Source: Candidatus Villigracilis propinquus (GTDB lineage Bacteria > Chloroflexota > Anaerolineae > Anaerolineales > Villigracilaceae). Taken from it: a stretch of 64,000 nucleotides of DNA. The DNA lies in contig JADKDM010000033.1 of assembly GCA_016714565.1 (NCBI GenBank), forward strand, positions 62,001 to 126,000. Direction: 5' to 3'. Positions 24,524-34,458 of this stretch are shown here, in pieces. Below the pieces are notes generated by a model. It made no database searches. It was not told the DNA's origin and saw only the letters and a list, made by a program, of their open reading frames with translations. Each line of letters begins with the position of its first letter. Positions within the stretch are counted from its first letter, which is position 1. The position numbers were made by a program, and so were the translations under genes.

Positions 24524-26077
24524 ATGTTGAATCGATTAAACGCTAAATCATTGTTTCTCATCCTTACTGTGGCATTGTTGCTCAATGCCTGTTTGCCCTT
24601 CACGACTAATTTGAGTTCATCAGGTGAACCGCCTGCTCCGCTTGTGGGGCAGGACTCTGCTGCAGGTTATCAACAAGTATCCGTTGACCACGTTGAAGTG
24701 GAAATCGGCGTGGGCTCGCCTATTCCTGTTTATGTAGTTATCAGTGGAAACCTGCCCGACACCTGCTCACAGGTCGAATACACTGAGATAAAACAAAACG
24801 GCTCAGATTTCAGGATCACCCTTTCAGCCATTCCGTCAAATGATGAAGCTTGTATTCAGGATACCCTGCCGTTCAAGATGTCCATTCCGTTGAATGTGAT
24901 CGATCTGCCCGCTGGCGATTATTCTGTGACGGTGAACGGCTCACGCGCGGATTTTAGCCTGGATACCGGCAACGTGACATCTTCGCTGCCCCTGACAGGC
25001 GCGTCCGTGACGAAACATGATATTCAAGTGGATGACGTGAGTATTGAGGTCGGTGTTGGTTCGCCCATTCCAGTGAAAGCAGTTGTCTCCGGCAGCCTTC
25101 CAAATGTCTGCGCCCAATTGGGTGAGGTCCGCCTGCATCGTGCAGAGAATACATTCTTCGTGCAGCTTTTAGCTTATCTTCCCGGTCAGAATGATTGCGC
25201 TTACAACAGCGTTCCACCTTTCCGGCTGGAGATACCGTTGAATGTGGTTAATCTTCCAAAAGGGACCTATGTGGTTAATGTCAATGGTGCGACAGCGAGT
25301 TTCGATCCGTACGAAAAGAATGAAAGCGCCAATTCGTCAGATTGCACAAATCCTGTTGAGGTGCCTATCGCGAATGGAAAGGTACGTTTTGATGATATTT
25401 CTTTTACCCTTAATCCTGCATTGGCTGATGCCGTAACAGCACAAAGCTGCCCCGCTGTCTTTTTATCTGAGAATCAGGCTCCCAGAGAGGCACATCCACC
25501 CTATACGGTTTTTCTTTTCCCAAACCATGCCCGCGGGAATACGGATTTTCCGCCTGAAGTGCGCGTCTATGATGTGACACGCAATATGAAGGAATATCCC
25601 TTTCCTTTTAATCGACTGCTTGATTTACGGAATGCTCTCGATCAACGTGCTGAACCTATTGCTTGGTATGCCGCGCCACTTCATGCGCGTGAAACCTATC
25701 TGGATTTCGGCAACGGCGTAGGCGTCCGCGGGCTCATTCAGTACATGCAGGATTTCTTCTTCTTTACCAATAACGGGTTGACGTATGAGTTCAATGGACT
25801 AACTCAGGATGGGCACTACTTTGTCACTGTACGCTATCCCATAAGCGTACCTTTTCTAATGGAATTGGAGGGATCATCTCTTCCACCTGTTAATTTGAAC
25901 CCGCAGGCAATATCCATTCCAGAGTGGCCAGATACATACGAACAGCAGTTGAAAATCATTGAGGGTTACAACGCAGAGGCATTGCGGCGTATGGAACAGA
26001 TGGCGGAGGATCAATCAACGCCGGATATTACCCTGCTAGATGCGCTGGTGGAATCCATCCAGGTGAACAAACCATAA
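24524..26077 (+). CDS. lipoprotein with two tandem homologous domains
   Basis: This 517-residue protein begins at ATG 24524 behind AAAGGAGTTTTAT. It has a lipoprotein signal peptide whose lipobox ends LLLNAC, giving a lipidated Cys23. Two homologous domains follow (about residues 55-145 and 160-255), each with VEIGVGSPIPV or VEVGVGSPIPV, then S-G-x-LP-x-C, an IPLNV segment and a VTVNG/VNVNG end. This pattern suggests Ig-like beta sandwiches with a disulphide. The C-terminal half (about 260-517) is a different, unrecognised domain. It should be exposed on the outer face of the membrane. The function is unknown. Confidence 0.7.
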   Translation: MLNRLNAKSLFLILTVALLLNACLPFTTNLSSSGEPPAPLVGQDSAAGYQQVSVDHVEVEIGVGSPIPVYVVISGNLPDTCSQVEYTEIKQNGSDFRITLSAIPSNDEACIQDTLPFKMSIPLNVIDLPAGDYSVTVNGSRADFSLDTGNVTSSLPLTGASVTKHDIQVDDVSIEVGVGSPIPVKAVVSGSLPNVCAQLGEVRLHRAENTFFVQLLAYLPGQNDCAYNSVPPFRLEIPLNVVNLPKGTYVVNVNGATASFDPYEKNESANSSDCTNPVEVPIANGKVRFDDISFTLNPALADAVTAQSCPAVFLSENQAPREAHPPYTVFLFPNHARGNTDFPPEVRVYDVTRNMKEYPFPFNRLLDLRNALDQRAEPIAWYAAPLHARETYLDFGNGVGVRGLIQYMQDFFFFTNNGLTYEFNGLTQDGHYFVTVRYPISVPFLMELEGSSLPPVNLNPQAISIPEWPDTYEQQLKIIEGYNAEALRRMEQMAEDQSTPDITLLDALVESIQVNKP

Positions 26078-26112
26078 TAGGGGTTTTACGCCCTTGGTGA
26101 ATTCAAAAAGAT

Positions 26113-26153
26113 CCGCAGGTTTCAGGCATTATCTGGATGCCTAAAACCTGCGG
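26113..26153. terminator. bidirectional hairpin terminator between convergent genes
   Basis: Arms 26113-26129 (CCGCAGGTTTCAGGCAT) and 26137-26153 pair over 17 bp with one mismatch. Read on the minus strand the hairpin is followed by ATCTTTTTG. It separates the lipoprotein gene from the converging regulator gene. Confidence 0.75.
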
Positions 26154-26182
26154 TTAATAGTACGTCATTTTGGGAAGCGCGG

Positions 26183-28750
26183 CTACTTCATAATTTCCTG
26201 TGCCAGAGCCTCTGCATTTTTTTCACGTACAAGCTTCTCTACTGTTTCAAATTCATGCGCCTGGATGCATGGCGAAAGTTCATCTCGCAAACATTCACTG
26301 CGCGCGCGCAGGTTGGGTGTAACAGCGGAGTGCGAGAGGATGGATAATGCTGCGGCGAGTTTGGTCTCTGCGGGAAGATCGTGCTGTGTTTCGACATAGG
26401 AAAGAAACGCATTCAGAAGGATGGGTATCCATTTGGATGATTGGGCGCTGGCATAGGCTTCAAGGAACAGGCGTTTTGCCTCATCGTTGGATTGAAGCGC
26501 TGCGTATGCTTGCCCAAGACGGATGGTGATTTGTGTGCTGTTAAATCGATCGCTAATCTCTTTATAAAGCGCGAGACTTTGTTTAAAGTAATCCAGCGCC
26601 TCTTCATACTGACCTTGAGTCTGTGCCGTAATCCCAATCATATCCAGGCCGAAAGCATGTGCCCAGCGATCCATATTGGCTTCAGCGATATCGTTGCTCT
26701 CCTGCAATATGACGCGGGCGTCTGGGATGTTGTTCAGAGCAATAGTGGTCATTCCCAAATACAACATGCAGAATACCAGCCCGCGTGGGTCTCCGACGGT
26801 ACGCCAGATTTTCAGGCTCTCGGTCAACTGATGTTGGGCTTCAACCAAATTTCCCTGTTGATATGCTACGATACCAAGCACACTGGTCGGGATAGCAGTG
26901 TGCCACGGCGTGAGCATTTTTCCATAACGGAGGCTTTCGGCAGTCAGCCTGCCTGCTTCGAAAGCGTCGCCTGTCATCAGGGAGACATACCCCCAATTCC
27001 CATAAATATAATAGAGGACTTCTGTGTCGTTTGTCTCGCGGGCGATTTCCAAACTCTCGGCTAGCAGCGGGACCGCCAGTTCGATATTCCCTTTACGGGC
27101 TTCAAACCAACCCAATGAGTCCAATACCAGGGAAAACGTGGTCTTCTCCTTTGCGCTTTTGAGGTCGGTTAAAGCGCTGTGTGCGCGGAACCCATCCACT
27201 GCGGATTTGAACACGGTGAGGGCTTCATCATAATAGCCATGAACTTCGAAATACCAATTCAAGCAGGGGGTCATTTTGCGCAACAGATCAAGGCGTTGAT
27301 GTTCGATTGCCCAATTCCAACTGCTACGCCAGTTGTTTGTTTCCACGCGGATCTGATGGGAGGTCTGCGGTTGGAGCGCGCTTTTGAAAGGAGCTTCCAA
27401 TGCAGAGATCCAATTGGCGTAATGCTCGGCGAATTTTTCGGAAGCCCGCTCTTCTTCTAAGGGATGGGATTGGAGTTGGGTAAAAGCATATTGGCGAATC
27501 AATTCATGCAGATCATAACGGTCTGCATTTTTGCTATGGTGCAGGAGGGATTTATCCACCAAGGATGACAGCAGGGAGAGCGAAGTTCCCGTTGCGGCGT
27601 TGGCGGCATCGCGGGTGAACCCGCCTTGAAACACGGACAACTTCATTAATAGGTCGCGCTCGTCATCGGCCAGCAGTTTCCACGAATGGTCGAAGACGGT
27701 CTTGATGGAACGATGGCGCAAAGGGACGTCAAGTTTACGGGTTTCGAGAAAGTCGAGGCTTTTTTCCAATTCCTGCACGATCTCGCGGCAGGAGAGAATC
27801 CGCGCCCAGGAGGCGGCGAGTTCGATGGCGAGCGGAAGCCCGCCGACCAGTTTGCAAATGCGGACGAGAGCCGCTGTGTCCTCTGCTTCCAATGAAAAGT
27901 TTTGCGATGCCTGACGGGCGCGTTGAATGAATAATTTGATGGCGCTGTTGTTTTCAAGGACTTGAAAATCGGTCTCTTCGGGGATGGGCAATCCCTGCAC
28001 TTCAAAGAGCCATTCCCATTGCAGGCGCAATTGCTCGCGTGATGTGACGATCATTTTGACATACTGGGTCTGTTGAAGAATTTCGCCAAGCAGACTTCCG
28101 CCTGCCAGAAGATGTTCCATGTTGTCGAAAACGAGGAGTATTTGTTTTTGGCGAAGAAAGCTGGCGAGCTGCACAATGGGTTCAGCGGGGCCAGAGAACC
28201 CGAGTCCCAACACATTGGCAATGACTGACAGCATTGAATCAGACATGCCGATGCCAGCGAGCGAGATGAAATACACGCCGTCTGTGAAATGTGCTTCGAG
28301 TTGACGAGCCACTTCAATAGAGAGGCGCGTCTTGCCAATGCCGCCAGGTCCCGTGAGTGTGAGCAGGCGACAGGCGGGTTCAAGGAGTTGTTTGGTGATG
28401 ACGTTGAGTTCATGCTCGCGTCCGACGAGCGGTGTGGGGGAGACAGGCAAATTGCCAGGATTCTGCCTGGGAGCAGAATCAGGTTCGATACCGGAGAGAG
28501 GCGGAATCGAATCCAGATTGGCGGCACTTTTTTCCTGTCTGGCAGTTTTTAGAAAAATAGATTGTTGTTCAGTGGGGATATTCAATTGCCTGGCTAGTAG
28601 TTCTGCCATTTGGCGGGAGGGGCGGCGTTCATCGGATTCGATTTTGAAAATAAGAGAGGGAGAACAGCCGATCTGGCGGGCAAGCTCCTGCTGGGTAAGG
28701 TCGAGAGCCTTTCTTCTGCGCTTGACCCATGTGCCGAATGAGTAATCCAT
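26183..28750 (-). CDS. XRE-HTH / NB-ARC ATPase / TPR regulator
   Basis: This 855-residue protein has an N-terminal XRE-type helix-turn-helix (residues 7-60; RRRKALDLTQQELARQIGCS). An NB-ARC/STAND ATPase domain follows, with P-loop GPGGIGKT (134-141), VFDNMEHLL as Walker B and GGLPLAIELAASWA as the GLPL motif. The C-terminal half (about 430-855) is helical with TPR-like repeats. Such large STAND proteins act as ATP-dependent signal-activated regulators. It lies divergent to the CPBP protease gene (229-bp gap), which may be its target. The activating ligand is unknown. Confidence 0.85.
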   Translation of the reverse strand: MDYSFGTWVKRRRKALDLTQQELARQIGCSPSLIFKIESDERRPSRQMAELLARQLNIPTEQQSIFLKTARQEKSAANLDSIPPLSGIEPDSAPRQNPGNLPVSPTPLVGREHELNVITKQLLEPACRLLTLTGPGGIGKTRLSIEVARQLEAHFTDGVYFISLAGIGMSDSMLSVIANVLGLGFSGPAEPIVQLASFLRQKQILLVFDNMEHLLAGGSLLGEILQQTQYVKMIVTSREQLRLQWEWLFEVQGLPIPEETDFQVLENNSAIKLFIQRARQASQNFSLEAEDTAALVRICKLVGGLPLAIELAASWARILSCREIVQELEKSLDFLETRKLDVPLRHRSIKTVFDHSWKLLADDERDLLMKLSVFQGGFTRDAANAATGTSLSLLSSLVDKSLLHHSKNADRYDLHELIRQYAFTQLQSHPLEEERASEKFAEHYANWISALEAPFKSALQPQTSHQIRVETNNWRSSWNWAIEHQRLDLLRKMTPCLNWYFEVHGYYDEALTVFKSAVDGFRAHSALTDLKSAKEKTTFSLVLDSLGWFEARKGNIELAVPLLAESLEIARETNDTEVLYYIYGNWGYVSLMTGDAFEAGRLTAESLRYGKMLTPWHTAIPTSVLGIVAYQQGNLVEAQHQLTESLKIWRTVGDPRGLVFCMLYLGMTTIALNNIPDARVILQESNDIAEANMDRWAHAFGLDMIGITAQTQGQYEEALDYFKQSLALYKEISDRFNSTQITIRLGQAYAALQSNDEAKRLFLEAYASAQSSKWIPILLNAFLSYVETQHDLPAETKLAAALSILSHSAVTPNLRARSECLRDELSPCIQAHEFETVEKLVREKNAEALAQEIMK

Positions 28751-28979
28751 TCAATCCTCCGCAAACAATAAAAAGAATCCCGGTACGTTTTTTTACATTG
28801 TACTATTTTTTGTGCGATATTTTGTGGATGATTTTCATACCAGACGGGGCTTGATTTTCTGTATAACATATGCATGGAAAAATTCAACGCGTTATTGAGA
28901 GGAGATAGATGTAAATAATTAATTTCGAACGAACAGAATAAATATTGTACCTATCAAAAAATAATTAGGAGAAAATAGC

Positions 28980-29879
28980 TTGTCTACAATTACCAGTACT
29001 CTATCGAACGAAAAAGGCTTTTCGGTTTTTATCAGGAACCACCCGCTGGTTTCCTACTTTATCCTCGCGTATGGCGTAATGTGGTTCTTCATCTCGCCAA
29101 TGGTGATCGATGCGCTTGAGCTTGCCAATGTCCCCGATGTATTAAGTTCGTTGTCTTTTATTCTTAGCTCGCTTCTGGGACCAACCGTGGCTGCTTTCTG
29201 GGTGACGAATGTGCTTGAAGGGAAGGAAGGCATGCGCAATCTGCGCCGCCGTATGTTCCAGTTTCGGGCAGGCGTGCAGTGGTATGCGGTTATTTTTATC
29301 GTCCCGCTTGTGATCTGGATCGGCGCTTATAGCTTCATCTACAACGGCGCGCCATTTGCCAACCTTATGGCGAACCCATCTCTGCTGCTTTCTGTATTCC
29401 TGCCGGGCGTGTTGATCGGCTTGTTGATCCCCTCCATTGGAGAGGAACCCGGCTGGCGAGGTTTTGCGCTTCCCCGTTTGCAAAAACAATATGGACCTGT
29501 CATTGCGACCTTGATCCTCGGAACGCTGCATGGGGTCTGGCATCTGCCCGCCTTGTTTACGCCTTTGTTCGATCCGTTTACTTTGGAAGGTTTCGCGGAA
29601 TTTGTTTTGACTGCCATCGCTACCAGCTTCCTCTATACCTGGGTGTATAACGGCTCGCGCGGAAATGTTTGGATCGCGATTGTACTGCATGCCTCTGGAA
29701 ATGCGGCTACCCAGTTGACGGGTGAACTCATCCCGAAGGATGTGGAACTCACTGGCTTGCTAAAGGTGCTGGACTCCGGCTGGATCAACCTCATTGCTTT
29801 TGGTATCGTCGCCATCCTCCTCCTCATCCTGACCCGCGGCACCCTTGGATACCACCCTGAGCGTGAAGAGGTAGCTTAG
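28980..29879 (+). CDS. CPBP-family intramembrane metalloprotease-like protein
   Basis: This 299-residue multi-pass membrane protein has the Abi/CPBP motifs: Glu155-Glu156-x3-Arg160 in GEEPGWRG, His184 and His188 in LHGVWHLP, and a later HASGNA. Members are CAAX prenyl-protease relatives, often linked to bacteriocin self-immunity or to regulated membrane proteolysis. It starts at TTG 28980, preceded by TTAGGAGAAAATAGC; no ATG in a suitable place gives the natural N-terminus. The gene is divergent to the NB-ARC regulator. The substrate is unknown. Confidence 0.85.
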   Translation: MSTITSTLSNEKGFSVFIRNHPLVSYFILAYGVMWFFISPMVIDALELANVPDVLSSLSFILSSLLGPTVAAFWVTNVLEGKEGMRNLRRRMFQFRAGVQWYAVIFIVPLVIWIGAYSFIYNGAPFANLMANPSLLLSVFLPGVLIGLLIPSIGEEPGWRGFALPRLQKQYGPVIATLILGTLHGVWHLPALFTPLFDPFTLEGFAEFVLTAIATSFLYTWVYNGSRGNVWIAIVLHASGNAATQLTGELIPKDVELTGLLKVLDSGWINLIAFGIVAILLLILTRGTLGYHPEREEVA

Positions 29880-29888
29880 GCCGTTTTC

Positions 29889-29930
29889 CACATTGCTCTT
29901 TTGAGTTACGGCACTCGAAAGAGCAATGTG
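29889..29930 (+). terminator. hairpin terminator after CPBP gene
   Basis: CACATTGCTCTTT (29889-29901) and AAAGAGCAATGTG (29918-29930) are perfect complements around a 16-base loop, followed by TATTTTCTGATTT. Confidence 0.7.
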
Positions 29931-30069
29931 TATTTTCTGATTTAAAGCTGATTGTGATATTTTTTTGTCCAGTGAAATGTATGAATTCTTGACACCAATT
30001 CTTTTGGAAAATAAATAAAGTAGGGGAAGGATGAAGAACATTTTTATAGGTATATGCAGGATAGGCGAA

Positions 30070-30741
30070 ATGGAACTCAAAAATCAATCCATTGGAATGG
30101 AAGAGTTATGGATAGAGAGCGCGTTGAATGGCGATCTGGATGCTTTCAACCAACTGATCTTGAAACATCAGGATGCTGCATATCATCACGCTCTTGCGAT
30201 GTTAAACGATGAATGGCGGGCAGAGGAAGTGACACAGGATGGCTTCCTGAAGGCATTCCAAAACATCCGCGGATTTCGCGGCGGTTCTTTCCGCGCCTGG
30301 TTGATGCGCATTGTGACCAACACGGCGTATGACTGGCTGAGGCAGTCGGCGAGACGACCGTCGCAACCGCTCTTTCCCAACGATGAGCATGGCGAGGAAG
30401 TGGATACTCCGTATTGGATCGCCGACCCGAATACATTGGTGGAGGATGCCGTTGAACGAAATGAAGATGAGGAGTTTTTATATCGCAGCCTCGAGGAACT
30501 GCAGGATATTTATCGAGACATTATCACATTGATCGATATTCAGGGCTTTGATTATCTGGAAGCCGCACAGGCGTTGAATGTTCCCGTGGGGACAGTGAAG
30601 AGCAGACTCGCCAGAGCGCGCCTGCAAATGAAAGAGAAGTTGACCCCCAGGGTGGAACACAATCCGCGACCCTCATCTTCAAGGATGGCGACACGGTCAG
30701 CGTGGATGGATAAAGGCGAGGTTCGGAAAGTGACAGGATAA
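30070..30741 (+). CDS. ECF-type RNA polymerase sigma factor
   Basis: This 223-residue protein has sigma region 2 (DAFNQLILKHQDAAYHHALAML, EEVTQDGFLKAFQNI, FRAWLMRIVTNTAYDWLR) and region 4 (YRDIITLIDIQGFDYLEAAQAL, VPVGTVKSRLARARLQMKE), joined by a linker. I favour ATG 30070 (MELKNQS) with AGGATAGGCGAA upstream; ATG 30031 behind GGGGAAGG would add 13 residues. No anti-sigma gene follows, which is unusual. The next gene is a MalT-like regulator about 200 bp downstream. The C-terminal tail after region 4 (about 30 residues) is Ser/Arg-rich and may be a remnant or regulatory. Confidence 0.85.
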   Translation: MELKNQSIGMEELWIESALNGDLDAFNQLILKHQDAAYHHALAMLNDEWRAEEVTQDGFLKAFQNIRGFRGGSFRAWLMRIVTNTAYDWLRQSARRPSQPLFPNDEHGEEVDTPYWIADPNTLVEDAVERNEDEEFLYRSLEELQDIYRDIITLIDIQGFDYLEAAQALNVPVGTVKSRLARARLQMKEKLTPRVEHNPRPSSSRMATRSAWMDKGEVRKVTG

Positions 30742-30943
30742 AGTACACGGCTGTGGTACACTGCCATCGAAAGGTTTGAATATGACCACTGCTACTGCCC
30801 TCGCCCATCCCAATATTATGGTTACGGCAAAGCTGGTGTTTCCTGGAGCCAGAGCTTCCTCCCTACCAACCAAGTGGATTTAGAAACGTACATTCAATCA
30901 TTGTTTACTACAGCCGGGAAGGTCGCCCTGGAAAAATCTCTTT

Positions 30944-33673
30944 ATGCCCAACATACTCATCAATACTAAGACCTATGCACCTACGCTTCGGCGTAGTTTG
31001 ATTTCGCGCAAACGGCTCCTCACCATGTTATTGGATGGAATCAAACAGGGGCATAAGCTGACGATTATCTCCGCGCCTGCTGGCTTCGGCAAAACAACAT
31101 TGGTCAGCGAGTGGGTCGCTTCTGAGAGAATCCCCGCCGCATGGATCGCATTGGATGAAGGCGACAGTGACCCCTCTCGCTTCTTGACCTACATCATAGC
31201 GGCCCTGCAAACCCTAATCACTGGCGTCGGGGAAGGTGTTTTGGCGGCGCTTCAATCGTCACAGCCCAGTTCTGCCAAAGACTTGCTGACCACCCTGCTC
31301 AATGAATTATCTGCAACGGAAGATGACTTCATTCTCGTCCTCGATGATTATCATGCGATAGATTCCAAAGACGTGGATGAATTGCTCACATTTCTGGTAG
31401 AGCACATGCCGCCATCCATGCATTTGGTCATCACCACCCGCGAGGACCCTCGTCTGCCTCTCGCCCGCTTGCGTGCCCGAAATCAGTTAACGGAGATCCG
31501 CGCTGCAGAATTACGCTTTACCGAAAACGAAGCCGCTGATTTTCTCAATCAGGTCATGGGGTTGAATCTTTCCGCCGAAAACATAGCCGCGTTGGAAACC
31601 CGTACCGAAGGCTGGGTGGCGGGGCTGCAACTGGCGGCGTTATCCATGCAAGGCAAAGCAGATGTGACTGAATTCATCCGTTCGTTCAGCGGGGCGAATC
31701 AATTTGTGCTTGATTATCTACTGGAAGAAGTGCTGCAAAAACAACCTGGATCCCTGCAAGGCTTTTTATTACGCACATCTATTCTGAACCGCTTGAACGG
31801 CTCATTGTGTGATGCCCTGTGGCAGGACGAGAAAACTTCGGCGCAGGAGATGCTGGAACAATTAGAACGTGCCAACCTGTTCGTCATTCCATTGGACGAT
31901 GAACGGCGCTGGTATCGCTATCACCACCTCTTCCGTGATTTGCTCCGTCAGCGGTTGAGTCAAAAGCAGAACAAAGAGGCAATTTCACAGCTTCATATCC
32001 GTGCCAGTGAGTGGTTTGAACAAAGCGGCGAGATCGGTGATGCATTTCAGCACGCCCTCGCCGCCGCAGACTTTGACCGTGCCGCCACGCTGCTGGAAAC
32101 GAACTGGCTGAACATGGATGAAAGCTTTCAGATGGGCACCTGGCTTGGGTGGGCGAACCAGCTTCCGTTAAGTGTGAGGCGCGTTCGTCCCGTCTTGTTG
32201 ACTCAAATGGGCTGGTCTTATGCTGATGCAGGCAATGCGACTGCAAGTGAATCCATCTTGCAAGAAGCAGAAGCTTGTTTGAAACGTCCATTAAAAGAAA
32301 TGGTGATTGTGGAAAAAGGGCAGTTTAGCACATTGCCTGCGCGGATCGCCATTGCGCATGCTTACAATGCCCAGGTGGAAGAACGTTTTTCAGATACGCT
32401 TAAATTCTCAGAGATGGCGCAAGACATGGCGCCGTCTGACGACGCGTTCTTGCAAGCGCAGGCTTCGGCAATTTTGAGCGGCACCTATTGGGCAAGCGGT
32501 GAATTGGAGAAGTCTTTTACGCTCATGAGCAACTGGGTGGATGTGACGCAACAGGCGGATAATTTTGCTTTTGCGGTTGCGGCTTCGTTTGCCAAGGCGG
32601 ATATTCTTATTTCACAAGGGCGGCTGCGCGATGCGATTCAGGTCTATCAGACAGCCTTGAAATTGGCGACAACGCATGGCGTAGAAAGCATTACTGCACA
32701 TCACCATTTGGGTTTGGGTCTGCTGTATCACGAAATGGGTGAGGATGAACACGCTGCAAGTCATTTACAAAAGTCATTTGAACTCGGCAGGCAAACCCCC
32801 ATTGTAGATTGGGCATATCGCAAGAGTTTGGCACAGGCGCTCTTGAAAGAATCCGAAGGCGATTTTGATGCTGCGCTCGATCTGTTGGATGAAGCGCAGC
32901 GCTATTACGTCCGCACGCCTATTCCCAATCTGCGTCCCGTGGATGCGATGAAGGTGCGCATTTATCTCAAACAAGATCATCTGGATAAAGCACAAGCATG
33001 GGCCGCCAAGAGCGGGCTTTCTTTGCTTGAAACGCCCGATTATTTGCATGAATTCGAGCGCCTTACACTGGCTAAAATCGCGCTGGCTGAATATCAGCAC
33101 GATCAGAATGAACAGCATATTCTTGATGTATTGAAGTTGTTGGAAGGTCAATTAAAGTTGGCGCTGAAACAAAATCGCCTGCACAGCCAAATTGAGATTC
33201 TTGTTCTACAAGCCTTTGCCTTGCAAGCAAAGGGAGAGTCTGCTCAAGCGATTTCTTCATTGGAGAAAGCCCTGTCTCTTGCTGAACCCGAAGGTTACCT
33301 GTGCATTTTTGTGAATGAAGGCGAATTCTTGCGATTTTTGATTTTGGATGTACGATCTGCGATTGAGAGAGCGGCAAATCCTTTGTTTGGCTATGTGGAA
33401 AAAATTCTGGCTAAATTCCCTCAACCTACAGAGCTCCAAATCCAAAAATCCAAATTCGAAAATCCAAAACCTGAACTGATCGATCCTTTGAGCGAACGCG
33501 AACTCGAAGTGCTGCATCTCATCGCACAGGGACTTTCCAACCAGGAGATCACCCAAAAACTGGTCGTCGCGCTCAGCACGGTCAAGGGGCACAACCTGCG
33601 CATCTTCGCCAAACTGCAAGCCAAAAGCCGCACCGAAGCCGTCGCCCGCGCCCGCAAACTGGGCTTGCTCTAA
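30944..33673 (+). CDS. MalT-like LuxR-family ATP-dependent regulator
   Basis: This 909-residue protein has a STAND ATPase domain with P-loop SAPAGFGKT (43-51) and FILVLDDYHAI as Walker B, an arm with GWVAGLQLAALSM, a long TPR-like helical middle (about 350-810), and a C-terminal LuxR HTH (LSERELEVLHLIAQGLSNQEI, STVKGHNLRIFAKL). MalT-type proteins bind an inducer and ATP, oligomerise and activate transcription. It lacks an obvious strong ribosome site at ATG 30944. A strong hairpin follows it. Targets cannot be read directly; the membrane-protein gene patch directly downstream is one candidate. Confidence 0.88.
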   Translation: MPNILINTKTYAPTLRRSLISRKRLLTMLLDGIKQGHKLTIISAPAGFGKTTLVSEWVASERIPAAWIALDEGDSDPSRFLTYIIAALQTLITGVGEGVLAALQSSQPSSAKDLLTTLLNELSATEDDFILVLDDYHAIDSKDVDELLTFLVEHMPPSMHLVITTREDPRLPLARLRARNQLTEIRAAELRFTENEAADFLNQVMGLNLSAENIAALETRTEGWVAGLQLAALSMQGKADVTEFIRSFSGANQFVLDYLLEEVLQKQPGSLQGFLLRTSILNRLNGSLCDALWQDEKTSAQEMLEQLERANLFVIPLDDERRWYRYHHLFRDLLRQRLSQKQNKEAISQLHIRASEWFEQSGEIGDAFQHALAAADFDRAATLLETNWLNMDESFQMGTWLGWANQLPLSVRRVRPVLLTQMGWSYADAGNATASESILQEAEACLKRPLKEMVIVEKGQFSTLPARIAIAHAYNAQVEERFSDTLKFSEMAQDMAPSDDAFLQAQASAILSGTYWASGELEKSFTLMSNWVDVTQQADNFAFAVAASFAKADILISQGRLRDAIQVYQTALKLATTHGVESITAHHHLGLGLLYHEMGEDEHAASHLQKSFELGRQTPIVDWAYRKSLAQALLKESEGDFDAALDLLDEAQRYYVRTPIPNLRPVDAMKVRIYLKQDHLDKAQAWAAKSGLSLLETPDYLHEFERLTLAKIALAEYQHDQNEQHILDVLKLLEGQLKLALKQNRLHSQIEILVLQAFALQAKGESAQAISSLEKALSLAEPEGYLCIFVNEGEFLRFLILDVRSAIERAANPLFGYVEKILAKFPQPTELQIQKSKFENPKPELIDPLSERELEVLHLIAQGLSNQEITQKLVVALSTVKGHNLRIFAKLQAKSRTEAVARARKLGLL

Positions 33674-33707
33674 ACCCCAACAATACTCAAAACAATACTT
33701 TTGGTCC

Positions 33708-33732
33708 TAACGGCAGCACCTCCCTGCCGTTA
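33708..33732 (+). terminator. hairpin terminator after the MalT-like gene
   Basis: TAACGGCAG (33708-33716) pairs with CTGCCGTTA (33724-33732) around a 7-base loop, followed by TATTT. It ends the MalT-like transcript just before the repeat module. Confidence 0.65.
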
Positions 33733-33743
33733 TATTTGCGCAC

Positions 33744-34005
33744 GTTGACGATGACTCACTTCTACGAAATTCGGATCGCAGGGCATCTGGATGCCCACTG
33801 GGCAGACTGGTTCGACGGCATGTCCATCACGCTGGAAGAGGATGGAACCACGCTTCTTTCTGGACCTGTGCCTGATCAGCCCGCCCTATATGGGTTGCTG
33901 CGAAAGGTACGTGACCTCGGTCTTCCACTCGTTTCGGTGAACCAGATAACAGTCACTTTGAGTCAACAAATTCTAAATAAAAAAAGGAGTAATACAAAAA
34001 TGAAT
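33744..34005 (+). repeat. 260-bp direct repeat module, copy 1
   Basis: It is nearly identical to 36333-36594 at a constant offset of 2589 bp. It carries a small domain-coding segment plus a ribosome site (AAAAAAAGGAGTAATACAAAA) and the first codons of the following gene. Identity stops abruptly after ATGAAT, where different genes begin. Confidence 0.9.
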
Positions 34006-34458
34006 ACAAACAACAAAGGAGCAATAAAAATGAATACAAACAACATGACCACTGAAATGGAAGACATCAAAGTCAGTTTGAAACTGAAGCTTGCAGCACT
34101 GTGGACGAGTTTTATGTTTTTCTACATCTATTTAGATTATTTCCACTTATATATGCCGGGCAAAATAGAAGAAATTCTGGCAGGAAAAATGTATGTATTT
34201 GACATTACACAAGTCGCTCTATTGGCAGGACTGACTACGATAATAATTCCAGTTCTTATGATTTTCCTTTCTGTTGCCCTGCCGGCTAAAGTAAATCGTT
34301 GGACAAACATAATCGTGGCTGCGGTATATATTCCTTATATGTTGTTTAATTTGGTAGGAGAGACTTGGTTGCATATGTATTTTGCCGCGGCTTTACAAAC
34401 GATTCTTCTTTGTCTCATTATCCGTTATGCCTGGAAGTGGCCTAAACAGGAAAGTTAG
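33751..34458 (+). CDS. open fusion of a small conserved domain and a DUF6326-like membrane protein
   Basis: A 235-residue frame has two unrelated parts. Residues 1 to about 72 (HFYEIRIAGHLDAHWADWF, ITLEEDGTTLLSGPV, YGLLRKVRDLGLPLVSVN) match small stand-alone proteins of about 75 residues that I have seen in Chloroflexota. The rest is a four-helix membrane protein of the DUF6326 type (KLAALWTSFMFFYIYLDYF, RWTNIIVAAVYIPYM, RYAWKWPKQ). Ribosome sites before internal ATGs at 34000 and 34030 suggest that the membrane protein is normally made on its own (about 142 residues). The in-frame joining is probably a result of repeat recombination. The functions of both parts are unknown. Confidence 0.6.
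   Translation: MTHFYEIRIAGHLDAHWADWFDGMSITLEEDGTTLLSGPVPDQPALYGLLRKVRDLGLPLVSVNQITVTLSQQILNKKRSNTKMNTNNKGAIKMNTNNMTTEMEDIKVSLKLKLAALWTSFMFFYIYLDYFHLYMPGKIEEILAGKMYVFDITQVALLAGLTTIIIPVLMIFLSVALPAKVNRWTNIIVAAVYIPYMLFNLVGETWLHMYFAAALQTILLCLIIRYAWKWPKQES

Noticed and set aside
30742..30943. Open 66-codon frame with Cys and Tyr (YDHCYCP...) in another register before the MalT-like gene
   Set aside because: It has no start codon or ribosome site and no recognised similarity, so I cannot support a gene or a clear remnant.
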